Shown piece after piece: positions 17,084 through 23,878 of a stretch of DNA of 40,249 nt. The stretch is taken from positions 1-40,249 of the IMG/VR virus record IMGVR_UViG_3300046718_000208; one strand, 5' to 3'. The notes beneath the pieces are model-generated. The model did not search any database and was not told where the DNA came from. It was given only the letters and a program-made list of their open reading frames with translations. Origin of the DNA: a virus. The position numbers were made by a program, and so were the translations under genes. The first letter of the stretch is position 1, and every line of letters starts with the position of its first letter.

Positions 17084-18982
17084 TTATTGTACCTGCTGAT
17101 TCAGTTGTTGATCCATCTGGGCGTCATCAGGAGTAGCCTGTTGAGCTACTTGAGCCTTCGCTACATTAAAGCCGCCGCCGGCTCCCTGATCCTGCGGATT
17201 ATTATTAGGCTGAGCACCTTGGCCCGGTGGAAGTGCCCCTTGATTCATCTGTTGAGCCTTAGCAGTCAGAGCGGCAATAGCTACTTGCTGCATCTGGCCT
17301 ATTATCTTCTCATTCCGGTAGCCACACCTATAGGCGTTTTCCCTTATCATCGCCGGGGACATAGTTGTTTCAGGGAAGTTCTTACAGATACTCAGGAACG
17401 TCAGATAACTCTGCTTAGCCTTGTCCTGAGCGGCAGGAGTTGCGTTCATTACATCAATATCCACGTCACAATCATAGCCGTCGGCCAGGTCTTGCGCTCT
17501 GATCCACTTGTAATAGGGCTGATTGACCTGTACTTCAGTCAGGACTTGCTCACCAGGATTAGTGCTATACTTAACCCAGAGACCATCGGTTAGCTTTTCT
17601 GCCGCTTGAGCCAAGGTCTCACGGCCTATGTCACATATAAAGTTGGAGAAGTCTAGTTGCTCAGCGGACTCTCTTATCTGCGATCTCGCGTCGATTATCT
17701 TAGCGGCTGTCGCGGTCTCCCTATCAGCCGACTGTCCGCGTGCTTCAGCCGATGTCCCAGAGATGATATTAAAGTCCTCCTTAGCAATAACCAGAGCCTC
17801 TTCTGCCGTCCTGCCTTGCTCCGGATTCTGGATAGGAGTAATCGCGTCAGCCTGCTTGACCGTGATAATAACTCCATCAGGACCGCTAGCGAACTTCTCT
17901 TTCTCTAGTTCATCAATAGTATTCTCGACCGCCTGGAACTTCCTGGTGAACCGCCTCCGGAAAGAGCGAGTCTGCTCCCTAGCCTCATTGATTTCATCCT
18001 GAGAGGATATCCACTGAAAGGCAGGCGGAATAGGATACCAGCCTTCTGTCCTAAGGTCCCATCTAAGATCCAGAAAGGGTAGCCGCTCGAAGTCCTCGGT
18101 CCAGATTTCCTCGAAGTTTCCGTCAAGGAGGAGCATTTGCTTATGAGCTATCTCGTCCCAGATTCTCCAGACCTTGCTAATCTTGCCTGTAGTGAGGAGC
18201 CTGATGAACTCAGGATTATTAGCCCTAGTGCCTGGATCGCTCAGAACTCCGCCGCTATAGTCGAGGCTCAGTGTCTGAGATTCATAGTCCTTGGGGAACT
18301 TGATTCCCTTGGTGTGGCGGAGAGTCTCAGTGTAATAATAGTCATAGTAGCCGCACCAGTCTAGCTCGCTTAGCTCAGAGCCGTCAGAGACGGAGGTCCG
18401 GAATCGCTTCGGATTAACCCGCTTGAAATAGAACCTCTCATTTAGCGGCAGTTCGTTGTCTTCTATGACCTTAATCTTCTCCGAAGGAGTATCCCCTATC
18501 GCCTCATCATGATTAGAGAGTAGAGGCTCCTCCTTAAGCGGATTCCTCCAGTCAGCGGCATAGCCTACTTCTAATATAGCAAACCTGAAGAAGGAGTCCA
18601 GCGCGGCCAACTTAAGCTGCTGAGTGAAGTTAACCCTGGGATTCTGGATAATGGTGTTAAGAGTATCCTGCTTAATCTCAGCACTCCTAACCGCAAAGTC
18701 AAGGTCCCAGTTACTATTCCCCGGACGCGGCGTAACTAGGTAACTCGGCCTCTGGAAGAGAAGGCTAGCAAGCTTAATCTTAATCGTAGAGTAAAACAGG
18801 TTAATAGTATACGGATTATAGTTAACCGTCTGGAAATCCTTCTTCCCCTTCCATTGAAAGCCTTCATAGTACTCCTCAAGAATATCGCAGCGGAATTTAG
18901 TATGCCACTCACCAAAGAACTTATTGGAGTTGGTGACCTTAGTCTTCCAGGGATTGTATACGCTCTCTTGAGGACTGTCCAT
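17084..18982 (-). CDS. Portal protein, 632 aa
   Basis: It follows the terminase gene and begins with a helical N-terminus (KFRCDILEEYYEGFQWKGKK), then VNYNPYTINLFYSTIKIKLA, the phrase by which portal proteins of this group introduce the wing domain. Further on are WRIWDEIAHKQMLLLDGN, WISSQDEINEAREQTRSFRR (long stem helix) and RETATAAKIIDARSQIRESA. The last 60 residues are Gln/Pro/Gly-rich and probably disordered. Twelve copies would form the DNA channel at one vertex and dock the terminase and the neck adaptor. Confidence 0.8.
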   Translation of the reverse strand: MDSPQESVYNPWKTKVTNSNKFFGEWHTKFRCDILEEYYEGFQWKGKKDFQTVNYNPYTINLFYSTIKIKLASLLFQRPSYLVTPRPGNSNWDLDFAVRSAEIKQDTLNTIIQNPRVNFTQQLKLAALDSFFRFAILEVGYAADWRNPLKEEPLLSNHDEAIGDTPSEKIKVIEDNELPLNERFYFKRVNPKRFRTSVSDGSELSELDWCGYYDYYYTETLRHTKGIKFPKDYESQTLSLDYSGGVLSDPGTRANNPEFIRLLTTGKISKVWRIWDEIAHKQMLLLDGNFEEIWTEDFERLPFLDLRWDLRTEGWYPIPPAFQWISSQDEINEAREQTRSFRRRFTRKFQAVENTIDELEKEKFASGPDGVIITVKQADAITPIQNPEQGRTAEEALVIAKEDFNIISGTSAEARGQSADRETATAAKIIDARSQIRESAEQLDFSNFICDIGRETLAQAAEKLTDGLWVKYSTNPGEQVLTEVQVNQPYYKWIRAQDLADGYDCDVDIDVMNATPAAQDKAKQSYLTFLSICKNFPETTMSPAMIRENAYRCGYRNEKIIGQMQQVAIAALTAKAQQMNQGALPPGQGAQPNNNPQDQGAGGGFNVAKAQVAQQATPDDAQMDQQLNQQVQ

Positions 18983-19063
18983 ATTTCCTTACTTACTTAA
19001 GCAATTAAACAAGCACTTCCTTCAGCAAATCCTTCAGCGCGGCGGCGGTGATGGCGAACACCC

Positions 19064-19081
19064 TCCGGACAATAGTCCGGA
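19064..19081. other. Short perfect hairpin between terminase and portal genes
   Basis: TCCGGAC and GTCCGGA (7 bp) enclose a 4-nt loop in the 131-bp spacer between terminase and portal. No T-run follows on either strand, so it is unlikely to terminate transcription; mRNA processing or stability is possible. I see no credible gene in the rest of this spacer (18,983-19,113). Confidence 0.5.
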
Positions 19082-19113
19082 TAATCTAGAGGAGAGGTCA
19101 ATCCCCTGAGCGA

Positions 19114-20631
19114 TTAACCGCCCGCTGATCCTGCAACTAATTGCTGCTGTTGCTTATAACGTAGCAGAGCATTATAATAAGCAAAGCTGTTCCTAGCCGG
19201 ACGCTTACGGCTATTATTAGGCTGACTTCCGTGCATTGCGACGAAATACCTAGTGGGATCATAAGCATGATCTGGGACGGAGGGATCGCGGTCATCAGAG
19301 TAAATAGTCTTGCCCTCTATGGTTCCCAGCTCTTTTCTCCTCTGAGCCTGAAGCTGAATAATAGCTTGTTTGCAGCCGTGGGGATAAGCCGGTGATTCTT
19401 TAATAAAGTAAAGCCCCGGTGCCGCTTCGCGATACTTACTTTCTCCGAGTACAACTGGCAGGTTAGCCAGCGGGTGTCTGTACTTGCTTGACACCAGCAG
19501 TAGCTCATTGATCCTGTTCCTTGTCGCATACTCATTATTATCTGCCGCTAAGAGAGTCAGAGGAGGGGCGTCTATATCCTTAGTTATGTACTCATCATAA
19601 GTCCGCCAGAATCCGCCGTCCTTTTGACTAGTCTTCTTGAAGATCTGGGGATCAGCATAATTCCCTGAATATTCCTCGGTGCCGCTTAGGTCAGCAATCG
19701 CTTGCCTATGATAGCTAATTACCTTGCCAGGAGAATAGTATTCCCGGTAACAGATATAAACACCGTCCAAAGCGGCAAACCATAGTACACAGGTCGGCGC
19801 GGCCTCTCCGTGGTCTAGCGAGCGGAATAGGTTCCCCCTAGATTTAATACGCGCAAGCAACTCCTCAGTAGGCTCTAGAATACTCATCTTATCCAGTGTG
19901 TGTATCTGAGCCTTAGAGCGTCCCCACTGCCCCTTTACGTACTTAGAGACCCATTCAGGATCCCTCTTAAGGGCCTCGGTATAGGATTCATAAGATCCAA
20001 GCGAGCTATCCCAGGCTCCTTCGGTATAGAAGTAATTAGAATTCCTCTCAAGAGAGTCCGGGTGATACTTCCTATAGATAAAGTGGAATTCAGTGTCAGG
20101 ATTACAGAGAAGCATGTGATACGAGGGGGCTAATTTAAGCCCGTAAGGGGTGGTGGGCCAGTTTGGTAAACTATTAAGCAGGCTATCAGGTATCGAGTAG
20201 CCGTCCCACCTGCCTAAGCGGCTATCGAGCACGTCATAGACCTTCTCATCTATCTCTTCCGCCTGATCTACTAGGATCGAGTTAGGTTCAATCCCGCGTA
20301 GCGAGTGCTCATCAGAGGCATCGAGATGGAGCCAGTAAACAGTAGAGCCGTTCTTAAGTTTAGTGATTCCTTCTTGCTCATTGTGGCTCTCCACCAGGCC
20401 AGGCGGCAGGAGCTTAAAGAAGGTCTGCATCGTAGTTTTCTTGAGATCGGTATACCGCTGGCGGGCTATTATCATGCGGTACCGCGGGAAGGTAAGGAGG
20501 AGAGTAATTGCCTTCAGACAGCCGGCAAAGGTCTTGCCGTTATTGAAGGCTCCGGAAAATACTTGATTGCGAGGAGTGGCGTAGTAGAATTCTTTCTGCC
20601 CCGGATTTCTAAATTGAACCTCGAACTCCAT
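19114..20631 (-). CDS. terL: Terminase large subunit, 505 aa
   Basis: The packaging motor and nuclease. The Walker A motif is G27-A-F-N-N-G-K-T34, an adenine-binding Gln lies before it (Q23), and Walker B is ILVDQAEE (119-126) with the catalytic glutamate. The nuclease domain begins near residue 268 with SLDHGEAAPT (first Asp), has an ADPQIFKK segment, and ends with a DHAYDPTRYF segment (D near 455). Length is normal for the family. ATG 20,631 lies after a 35-aa zinc peptide gene. A separate small terminase subunit is not certain. Confidence 0.92.
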   Translation of the reverse strand: MEFEVQFRNPGQKEFYYATPRNQVFSGAFNNGKTFAGCLKAITLLLTFPRYRMIIARQRYTDLKKTTMQTFFKLLPPGLVESHNEQEGITKLKNGSTVYWLHLDASDEHSLRGIEPNSILVDQAEEIDEKVYDVLDSRLGRWDGYSIPDSLLNSLPNWPTTPYGLKLAPSYHMLLCNPDTEFHFIYRKYHPDSLERNSNYFYTEGAWDSSLGSYESYTEALKRDPEWVSKYVKGQWGRSKAQIHTLDKMSILEPTEELLARIKSRGNLFRSLDHGEAAPTCVLWFAALDGVYICYREYYSPGKVISYHRQAIADLSGTEEYSGNYADPQIFKKTSQKDGGFWRTYDEYITKDIDAPPLTLLAADNNEYATRNRINELLLVSSKYRHPLANLPVVLGESKYREAAPGLYFIKESPAYPHGCKQAIIQLQAQRRKELGTIEGKTIYSDDRDPSVPDHAYDPTRYFVAMHGSQPNNSRKRPARNSFAYYNALLRYKQQQQLVAGSAGG

Positions 20632-20653
20632 TATTTGATCACGTTTAATCGGA

Positions 20654-20761
20654 CTACTTCCCTTTCTTCTTAGAAACAGGAGCCATCTTCTTAACCGCTA
20701 GGTTGATAGTGCTATGATCCTTACAGTTAATAGCTCCACATTTCGGGCATTTATCGCTCAT
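20654..20761 (-). CDS. Zinc-knuckle micropeptide, 35 aa
   Basis: The peptide starts MSDKCPKCGAINCKDHSTIN. C5-x2-C8 and C13-x2-H16 give a complete C-C-C-H metal site in the first half; the tail is lysine-rich (SKKKGK). ATG 20,761 has a 4-nt ATGA overlap with the preceding 57-aa gene, and it ends 22 nt before the terminase start. The perfect metal spacing and coupling support a real gene. Confidence 0.65.
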   Translation of the reverse strand: MSDKCPKCGAINCKDHSTINLAVKKMAPVSKKKGK

Positions 20762-20931
20762 TTCTTACTCCTATTCTTGAATTTGGATGCTAAAGTCTTA
20801 ACAAATCCCTTGTGCATATGTCCCATTGCTGGGTCAGCATGTAATTCGCCCTTCATTTTCTGCTTCTTCTCAGCAGAGAGAGGACTGCCGTTAGAGAGAA
20901 GATATCTTACCTGCTTGGGAGTCCAGGGCAT
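20758..20931 (-). CDS. Conserved small phage protein, 57 aa
   Basis: The product starts MPWTPKQVRYLLSNGSPLSA and continues with a KKQKMKGELHADPAMGH segment. The 'MPW-T-x-x-Q-V-R-x-L-L-S-x-G-S-P-L' opening is familiar from small proteins near terminase genes of many podoviruses, which decides the start at ATG 20,931; an upstream in-frame TTG (20,961) is less likely. The ATG sits at the base of a GCGAAGC-type hairpin. It ends in an ATGA overlap with the zinc micropeptide. Function unknown. Confidence 0.65.
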   Translation of the reverse strand: MPWTPKQVRYLLSNGSPLSAEKKQKMKGELHADPAMGHMHKGFVKTLASKFKNRSKK

Positions 20932-20944
20932 TTTGCTTCGCAAA
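20932..20944 (-). other. GCGAAGC-type mini-hairpin at a start codon
   Basis: On the minus strand TTTGC-GAA-GCAAA is a 5-bp stem with a GNA triloop, immediately followed by the ATG of the 57-aa gene. Such d(GCGAAGC) hairpins are exceptionally stable. It may alter access to the start codon. Similar elements lie at 16,881-16,916, 22,600-22,614 and 31,234-31,244. Confidence 0.5.
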
Positions 20945-21026
20945 GAGTAATCAGCCCCCAATAGGGAGAATCAGGGCACAGGAGACGAGTCTTGATCCCT
21001 GAGAACTCCCTACCAGGAGCTATTAG

Positions 21027-21554
21027 CTAGTAATTAGTCGTCTTCGGCGCGGCGCCTTCTGGAGGCTTGGTCCCGGCATCAGGCGGCTTGGTGTCAATAG
21101 CAGGCGGCTTCCCGAAGTCAGGCGGCTTAGGTAACCAGCCCCAAAGCGGCGGCTTAGGTTTACTCGGCCCACAGCCATGAATAGGAATTCCATAATCAGG
21201 ATCACACGGAATCCAGACGCCTCCGGGGAGGGAATTATCCGGCCCGACTGGAGATTCCTCGATGCCGAATCCCGGATCAGTGGGGAAGAATACCAACAGA
21301 GGAGGCTTTCCCCAGCCAGGATCTACTATCTCCCAGCGGCCAGGAAGCCAGGGGTGTGCGGGAGCAACGGGCGGCTTATTATCGACGTGCGGGGGTAACA
21401 CTGGCCTTCCGGGCGGCTTATTACCTACGTGGGGCGGCCTACCTCCTGGCAGGCTATTATCGGGCCGCTCGCCTGACTCTATACCGTAGTCAGGATCAAC
21501 TCCCGTAGAAGTCTCACTAACCTCTAGCCAACCACTTACATGAACTCTGCTCAT
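21027..21554 (-). CDS. Pro/Gly-rich repeat protein, 175 aa
   Basis: After a short start (MSRVHVSGWLEVSETSTGVD) the protein is made of repeated phrases: DPDYGI appears twice and DPGFGI once, PDNSLPGG appears twice, and K-P-P occurs at many places, especially in the last 50 residues. No catalytic motif is visible. Proline-rich proteins with P-D-x-x-L-P-G-G phrases are found near packaging genes of many uncultivated podoviruses. A virion surface or host-interaction role is possible. It has an ATGA overlap with the upstream 32-aa membrane peptide. Confidence 0.65.
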   Translation of the reverse strand: MSRVHVSGWLEVSETSTGVDPDYGIESGERPDNSLPGGRPPHVGNKPPGRPVLPPHVDNKPPVAPAHPWLPGRWEIVDPGWGKPPLLVFFPTDPGFGIEESPVGPDNSLPGGVWIPCDPDYGIPIHGCGPSKPKPPLWGWLPKPPDFGKPPAIDTKPPDAGTKPPEGAAPKTTNY

Positions 21555-21649
21555 TTTCTTTTGTCTCCTCTGTCCTTATCGTTATGTATTGCATAGCCTA
21601 CAGCAAGAAGCGCTACGGCTAATAAGAACCACTCTACTGCTGTTGGCAT
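21551..21649 (-). CDS. One-helix membrane peptide, 32 aa
   Basis: The peptide starts MPTAVEWFLLAVALLAVGYA and has a charged tail (HNDKDRGDKRK). This is one clear membrane helix with a basic C-terminus. ATG 21,649 follows a purine-rich GGCGAGAAG sequence, and TGA 21,553-21,551 overlaps the next start. It is one of three small membrane proteins in a row (21,551-22,356). Confidence 0.6.
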   Translation of the reverse strand: MPTAVEWFLLAVALLAVGYAIHNDKDRGDKRK

Positions 21650-21662
21650 CGCTTCTCGCCTA

Positions 21663-21743
21663 CTCTTGTGAGGTACTTAGTCGAACCAGGGTGCATCCTC
21701 AGGTTCCTAGAGGCCTTACCCCTACCAAGTACCTCAACAAGAG
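21663..21743 (-). other. Long structured element, possible RNA, between two membrane-peptide genes
   Basis: Two arms, 21,663-21,678 and 21,727-21,743, pair over 16 bp with one bulged base. The 48-nt interior has further pairing (CCTC/GAGG and AGGG/CCCT) and a GGTTCGACT string like a T-loop. From GAGGTAC to GTACCTC the element is 66 nt, shorter than a tRNA, and the T-stem and the base before the anticodon do not fit. No T-run follows, so it is not a terminator. It would be transcribed inside the leftward mRNA. Confidence 0.45.
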
Positions 21744-21744
21744 A

Positions 21745-21882
21745 TCATCTAATCTTTCCGCTCCCCTTCCAGAGAATTAGGATCAGGGCGCCTCCGACCA
21801 CAACTAGGAGCAGGATAGCAATAGCGGCCAAAATAGCGCCTTTCTCCGCATCACTATAGTGTAGGGCTAATAGCAGGCTCAC
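21745..21882 (-). CDS. One-helix membrane peptide, 45 aa
   Basis: The frame is open to 21,945, but the start is placed at GTG 21,882 because GGAG lies 6 nt upstream and this removes most of the overlap with the 105-aa gene. The product has a polar start (ALHYSDAEKG), a long hydrophobic helix (AILAAIAILLLVVVGGALIL) and a basic end (WKGSGKIR). It resembles a small holin or pinholin-type peptide in layout only. No ATG is available, which lowers confidence. Confidence 0.45.
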   Translation of the reverse strand: MSLLLALHYSDAEKGAILAAIAILLLVVVGGALILILWKGSGKIR

Positions 21883-22171
21883 GCTTAGCTCCAAAGGCGT
21901 CTCCCTGGCTTGCCGTGTGAGCAGACTCTTCCGCTTCGAGATCACTTATCAGGGCCGCTGTTGATACGTACCTATAGCCCATTACCTTACAGTGAGCCTT
22001 AGCCCTAGCCGCGGCAGCAGTTAAGCCGCCTAGGTCGAAGAGAAATACCTTGAAGCTGGTTTGAGTGATATTGGTCCTATAATAGAGGATATAAGGCACC
22101 ACTTCATCAGATCGCCCGCTTATTGCACTGCTTAGGGCATTAGATAGGTCAGATACCGTTAGTTTGCTCAT
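21854..22171 (-). CDS. Conserved hypothetical phage protein, 105 aa
   Basis: The centre of the protein reads SFKVFLFDLGGLTAAAARAK followed by HCKVMGYRYVSTAALISDLE. The phrase 'A-x-x-H-C-x-x-M-x-Y-R-Y/F-V/I' and the acidic 'D-L-E-x-E-E' after it are familiar from small proteins near the packaging genes of many tailed phages. No function is established to my knowledge. ATG 22,171 is 11 nt downstream of the stop of a two-helix membrane protein. Confidence 0.65.
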   Translation of the reverse strand: MSKLTVSDLSNALSSAISGRSDEVVPYILYYRTNITQTSFKVFLFDLGGLTAAAARAKAHCKVMGYRYVSTAALISDLEAEESAHTASQGDAFGAKREPAISPTL

Positions 22172-22182
22172 GCTTTCGTCTC

Positions 22183-22356
22183 CTATTTAACCGGCGCACC
22201 GAATACGCCCCATCCGAGGATCAGAAGGAGGACAAAGAGCAATAGATTCCCGCCCCATACCTTAAACGGGTAAGGCTGTCCGGGAACATAGTCACTCCAG
22301 AGGCCAAGGACCAGCCACAATAGCATCAGTACCCAAAAGAATATCTGTAGCGGCAT
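22183..22356 (-). CDS. Two-helix membrane protein, 57 aa (possible holin)
   Basis: The product has two hydrophobic segments: residues about 4-20 (QIFFWVLMLLWLVLGLW) and 36-53 (NLLLFVLLLILGWGVFGA), joined by a 15-residue loop with SDYVPGQPYPF. ATG 22,356 is preceded by a strong SD (AGGAGGAG) 8 nt upstream. Two closely spaced helices and small size fit a class II holin, but no endolysin gene lies nearby, so this is a guess. Confidence 0.65.
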   Translation of the reverse strand: MPLQIFFWVLMLLWLVLGLWSDYVPGQPYPFKVWGGNLLLFVLLLILGWGVFGAPVK

Positions 22357-22358
22357 GA

Positions 22359-22553
22359 TTATTTCTCCTCCTTAGGAGTCTCCTTCGGAGCTGACTTCTG
22401 AGCTTCCTGAGCCTGAGGCAAGGTCCCCAGAGCCTCAAGAGTCCTCTCAAGAGCAAGCTTCTCTACCATTAGATCCCTCATGGCGGCATCAGTTATTAGG
22501 GCTACTGAATTAGGGAGGAAAGGCGAATTAGGGTCGGTTGGTCTTAGAGTCAT
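22359..22553 (-). CDS. Hypothetical protein, 64 aa
   Basis: The product starts MTLRPTDPNSPFLPNSVALI, has a helical middle (DAAMRDLMVEKLALERTLEA) and ends in a Lys/Glu/Pro tail (KETPKEEK). The central helix is amphipathic and could form a dimer. ATG 22,553 is about 70 nt from the stop of the preceding gene, in a stretch that contains a GC-rich hairpin. It is not recognised. Confidence 0.55.
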   Translation of the reverse strand: MTLRPTDPNSPFLPNSVALITDAAMRDLMVEKLALERTLEALGTLPQAQEAQKSAPKETPKEEK

Positions 22554-22599
22554 GGCTTTTTATCTTATTAGTAATCTTGCCTGAATAAGCAAGCCTGCC

Positions 22600-22614
22600 G
22601 CCCGCTTCGCGGGC
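22600..22614 (-). other. GC-rich hairpin with GAA loop
   Basis: On the minus strand GCCCGC-GAA-GCGGGC is a perfect 6-bp stem with a GNA triloop, lying just after the stop of the 112-aa gene. The sequence that follows (GGCAGGCTTGC) has no T-run, so it is a processing or stability element rather than a typical terminator. It belongs to the GCGAAGC-type set described under findings. Confidence 0.5.
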
Positions 22615-22622
22615 CGGGGGAC

Positions 22623-22961
22623 TTATTGTATAGTCTCCTGCTCCGCAGTAGCGGCAGCGCGAGGGATTAGAATAGGATTAACTAGAGGAGCGCCGCTGTC
22701 CCTGATTACTATAGTAACACTCGGTACAGTAGCGCCAGCGTCTTTCATAAGGCCCCTGAGCTTTAGGGCAGTATTAGCAGCATTTAGCCTAATGGTATCA
22801 GTATCTCCATGATCCATTATATGCGAGACTGTATTGAGGGTACTTTCGAGGCTGAGTCCTGCGCTATCGAGGCTATCCTCTAGACTAGAGCCTTCAGGCT
22901 TGTCTTGATTCAGGCCGACTGACTTCAGGACTTTCTTGATTTCCGGTGTGAGGATTGGCAA
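22623..22961 (-). CDS. Hypothetical protein, possible terminase small subunit, 112 aa
   Basis: A helical N-terminus (LTPEIKKVLKSVGLNQDK) is followed by SLESTLNTVSHIMDHGDTDT and IRLNAANTALKLRGLMKD; then a beta-like VPSVTIVIRD and NPILIPR. The 'helical repeat with T-R-L-x-A-A-x-x-A-L-K-L' and 'N-P-I-L-I-P-R' phrases recall small packaging-associated proteins encoded upstream of terL. I cannot see a clear helix-turn-helix. The start is TTG 22,961, inside the preceding reading frame. Confidence 0.55.
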   Translation of the reverse strand: MPILTPEIKKVLKSVGLNQDKPEGSSLEDSLDSAGLSLESTLNTVSHIMDHGDTDTIRLNAANTALKLRGLMKDAGATVPSVTIVIRDSGAPLVNPILIPRAAATAEQETIQ

Positions 22962-23064
22962 CAGCAGTTGCCCTTTCAGCCATGCGCTGTCTGAGCAGTA
23001 GGAGGGGAGAATTCTCTAAGCGAGAAAGGGCATATTCGAGTGGGTGGAGAGTATTAGGTGTCAT
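22894..23064 (-). CDS. Hypothetical protein, 56 aa, overlapping next gene
   Basis: ATG 23,064 has the SD AAGAGAAG upstream and is the first ATG after the promoter at 23,168-23,197. The product starts MTPNTLHPLEYALSRLENSP and continues LLLLRQRMAERATAVANP; the last third is polar. It overlaps the 112-aa gene by 68 nt in another frame. A real N-terminal half is likely; the C-terminal part overlapping the next gene may be the less constrained one. Confidence 0.5.
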   Translation of the reverse strand: MTPNTLHPLEYALSRLENSPLLLLRQRMAERATAVANPHTGNQESPEVSRPESRQA

Positions 23065-23167
23065 TATCTTCTCTTCTTATAAAACAAGGGAGAGAAATGA
23101 GAAAAGCTAACCGAGAACCGCGTCTTTCCTCAAACCTCTCCCCACTTAGCCACTCGATGTGTCTCTT

Positions 23168-23197
23168 ACCGTATCACGAGCGGCAGGCGTTTGTCAA
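23168..23197 (-). promoter_or_regulatory. Sigma-70-like promoter for the packaging/head operon
   Basis: On the minus strand TTGACA (23,197-23,192) is followed by an 18-nt spacer and TACGGT (23,173-23,168), with TG one base before the -10, an extended -10 element. The -35 is perfect; the -10 keeps the T-A---T positions. A roughly 100-nt leader would precede the 56-aa gene. Confidence 0.55.
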
Positions 23198-23294
23198 GCC
23201 TTTTTTGCCTTTGGTTTCAGTCACTTAGAGACTATTTCTCCCAGGCCCGAAGCGGCAGGAAAACAGGCCCCAGATCACTGAACTATTAGCCTCC

Positions 23295-23765
23295 CTATCT
23301 CCTCCCCGTATGCACATCAGGCGGATTAACTACCGGACTTGCTTGCGGAAGCAGGGGATTAGGAATCGTGTATAGAGTCGTCCCCGGCTCCAAAGCCCAG
23401 GCCTTTGTCTCCAGTCCTTCTCCAGCCACAGTAGCAGGCTTATAGCAGTACCCTATATCCCCTAGCGGCGGAGGCAGCTTATATCCATAAGTATTCTTCT
23501 CTCCCCCGTTATCCCAATACTGACAAACCGAGTTGTTATACTCCCTAATTACCTTCTCCGCCTCCTTATTCCCCATACCAATCGCCTCCTGATTACAGAT
23601 AAGCTGCATCATCTCCAGCTCCCCGCCCGGATTCTCCGCCTGATAAGCCAACCTGTCAGCGGCAGAGTCCTCCGGTCTATAAGGATAGGGAAGCTCAGGT
23701 ACAGTTACCTCCACTTGAAGAGCAAAGCCCTTATAATAGGTTCCGTCGGTGTATTTTTCGCTCAT
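23295..23765 (-). CDS. Hypothetical protein, 156 aa
   Basis: ATG 23,765 has a good SD (AAGGAG). The product contains VEVTVPELPYPYRPEDSAAD near residue 20, a central charged part (NKEAEKVIREYNN), CQYWDNGGEKNTYGYKLPPP, and a proline-rich C-terminus (IPNPLLPQASPVVNPPDV). Three Cys are spread out and do not form a metal motif. It is the last gene before the 875-bp non-coding region. It is not recognised. Confidence 0.6.
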   Translation of the reverse strand: MSEKYTDGTYYKGFALQVEVTVPELPYPYRPEDSAADRLAYQAENPGGELEMMQLICNQEAIGMGNKEAEKVIREYNNSVCQYWDNGGEKNTYGYKLPPPLGDIGYCYKPATVAGEGLETKAWALEPGTTLYTIPNPLLPQASPVVNPPDVHTGRR

Positions 23766-23826
23766 ATTTCTCCTTTTTTATACATCTGTACAACTACGTG
23801 TTGGGTCGGTTGAAAATTGTCAGACT

Positions 23827-23866
23827 CCACCCCTCCCGCCTGGGGGAGTACTCCACCGGAGGGTGG
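23827..23866. other. G/C-rich hairpin at the left border of the non-coding region
   Basis: CCACCCCTCC (23,827-23,836) pairs with GGAGGGTGG (23,858-23,866) with one bulge. Between them is the palindrome GGAGTACTCC (23,845-23,854). It lies 60 bp upstream of the 156-aa gene and next to the 34-bp repeats. On the minus strand only a weak T-run (AATTTTC) follows 8 nt later, so it may be an inefficient terminator for RNA entering from the right, or a structural element. Confidence 0.45.
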
Positions 23867-23878
23867 TGGTTTCGGCTC

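Noticed and set aside
19064-19081. Terminator between terminase and portal genes
   Set aside because: Perfect 7-bp stem but no T-run; terminase and portal genes are expected to be co-transcribed.
18983-19113. Short amphipathic peptide gene on the minus strand
   Set aside because: A frame encoding a helical peptide exists, but the only start is a GTG directly on the GGAGG, too close for initiation.
21663-21743. tRNA gene on the minus strand
   Set aside because: Acceptor-like pairing and a T-loop-like string exist, but the T-stem does not pair, base 33 is not T and the length is only 66 nt. Kept as a structured element.
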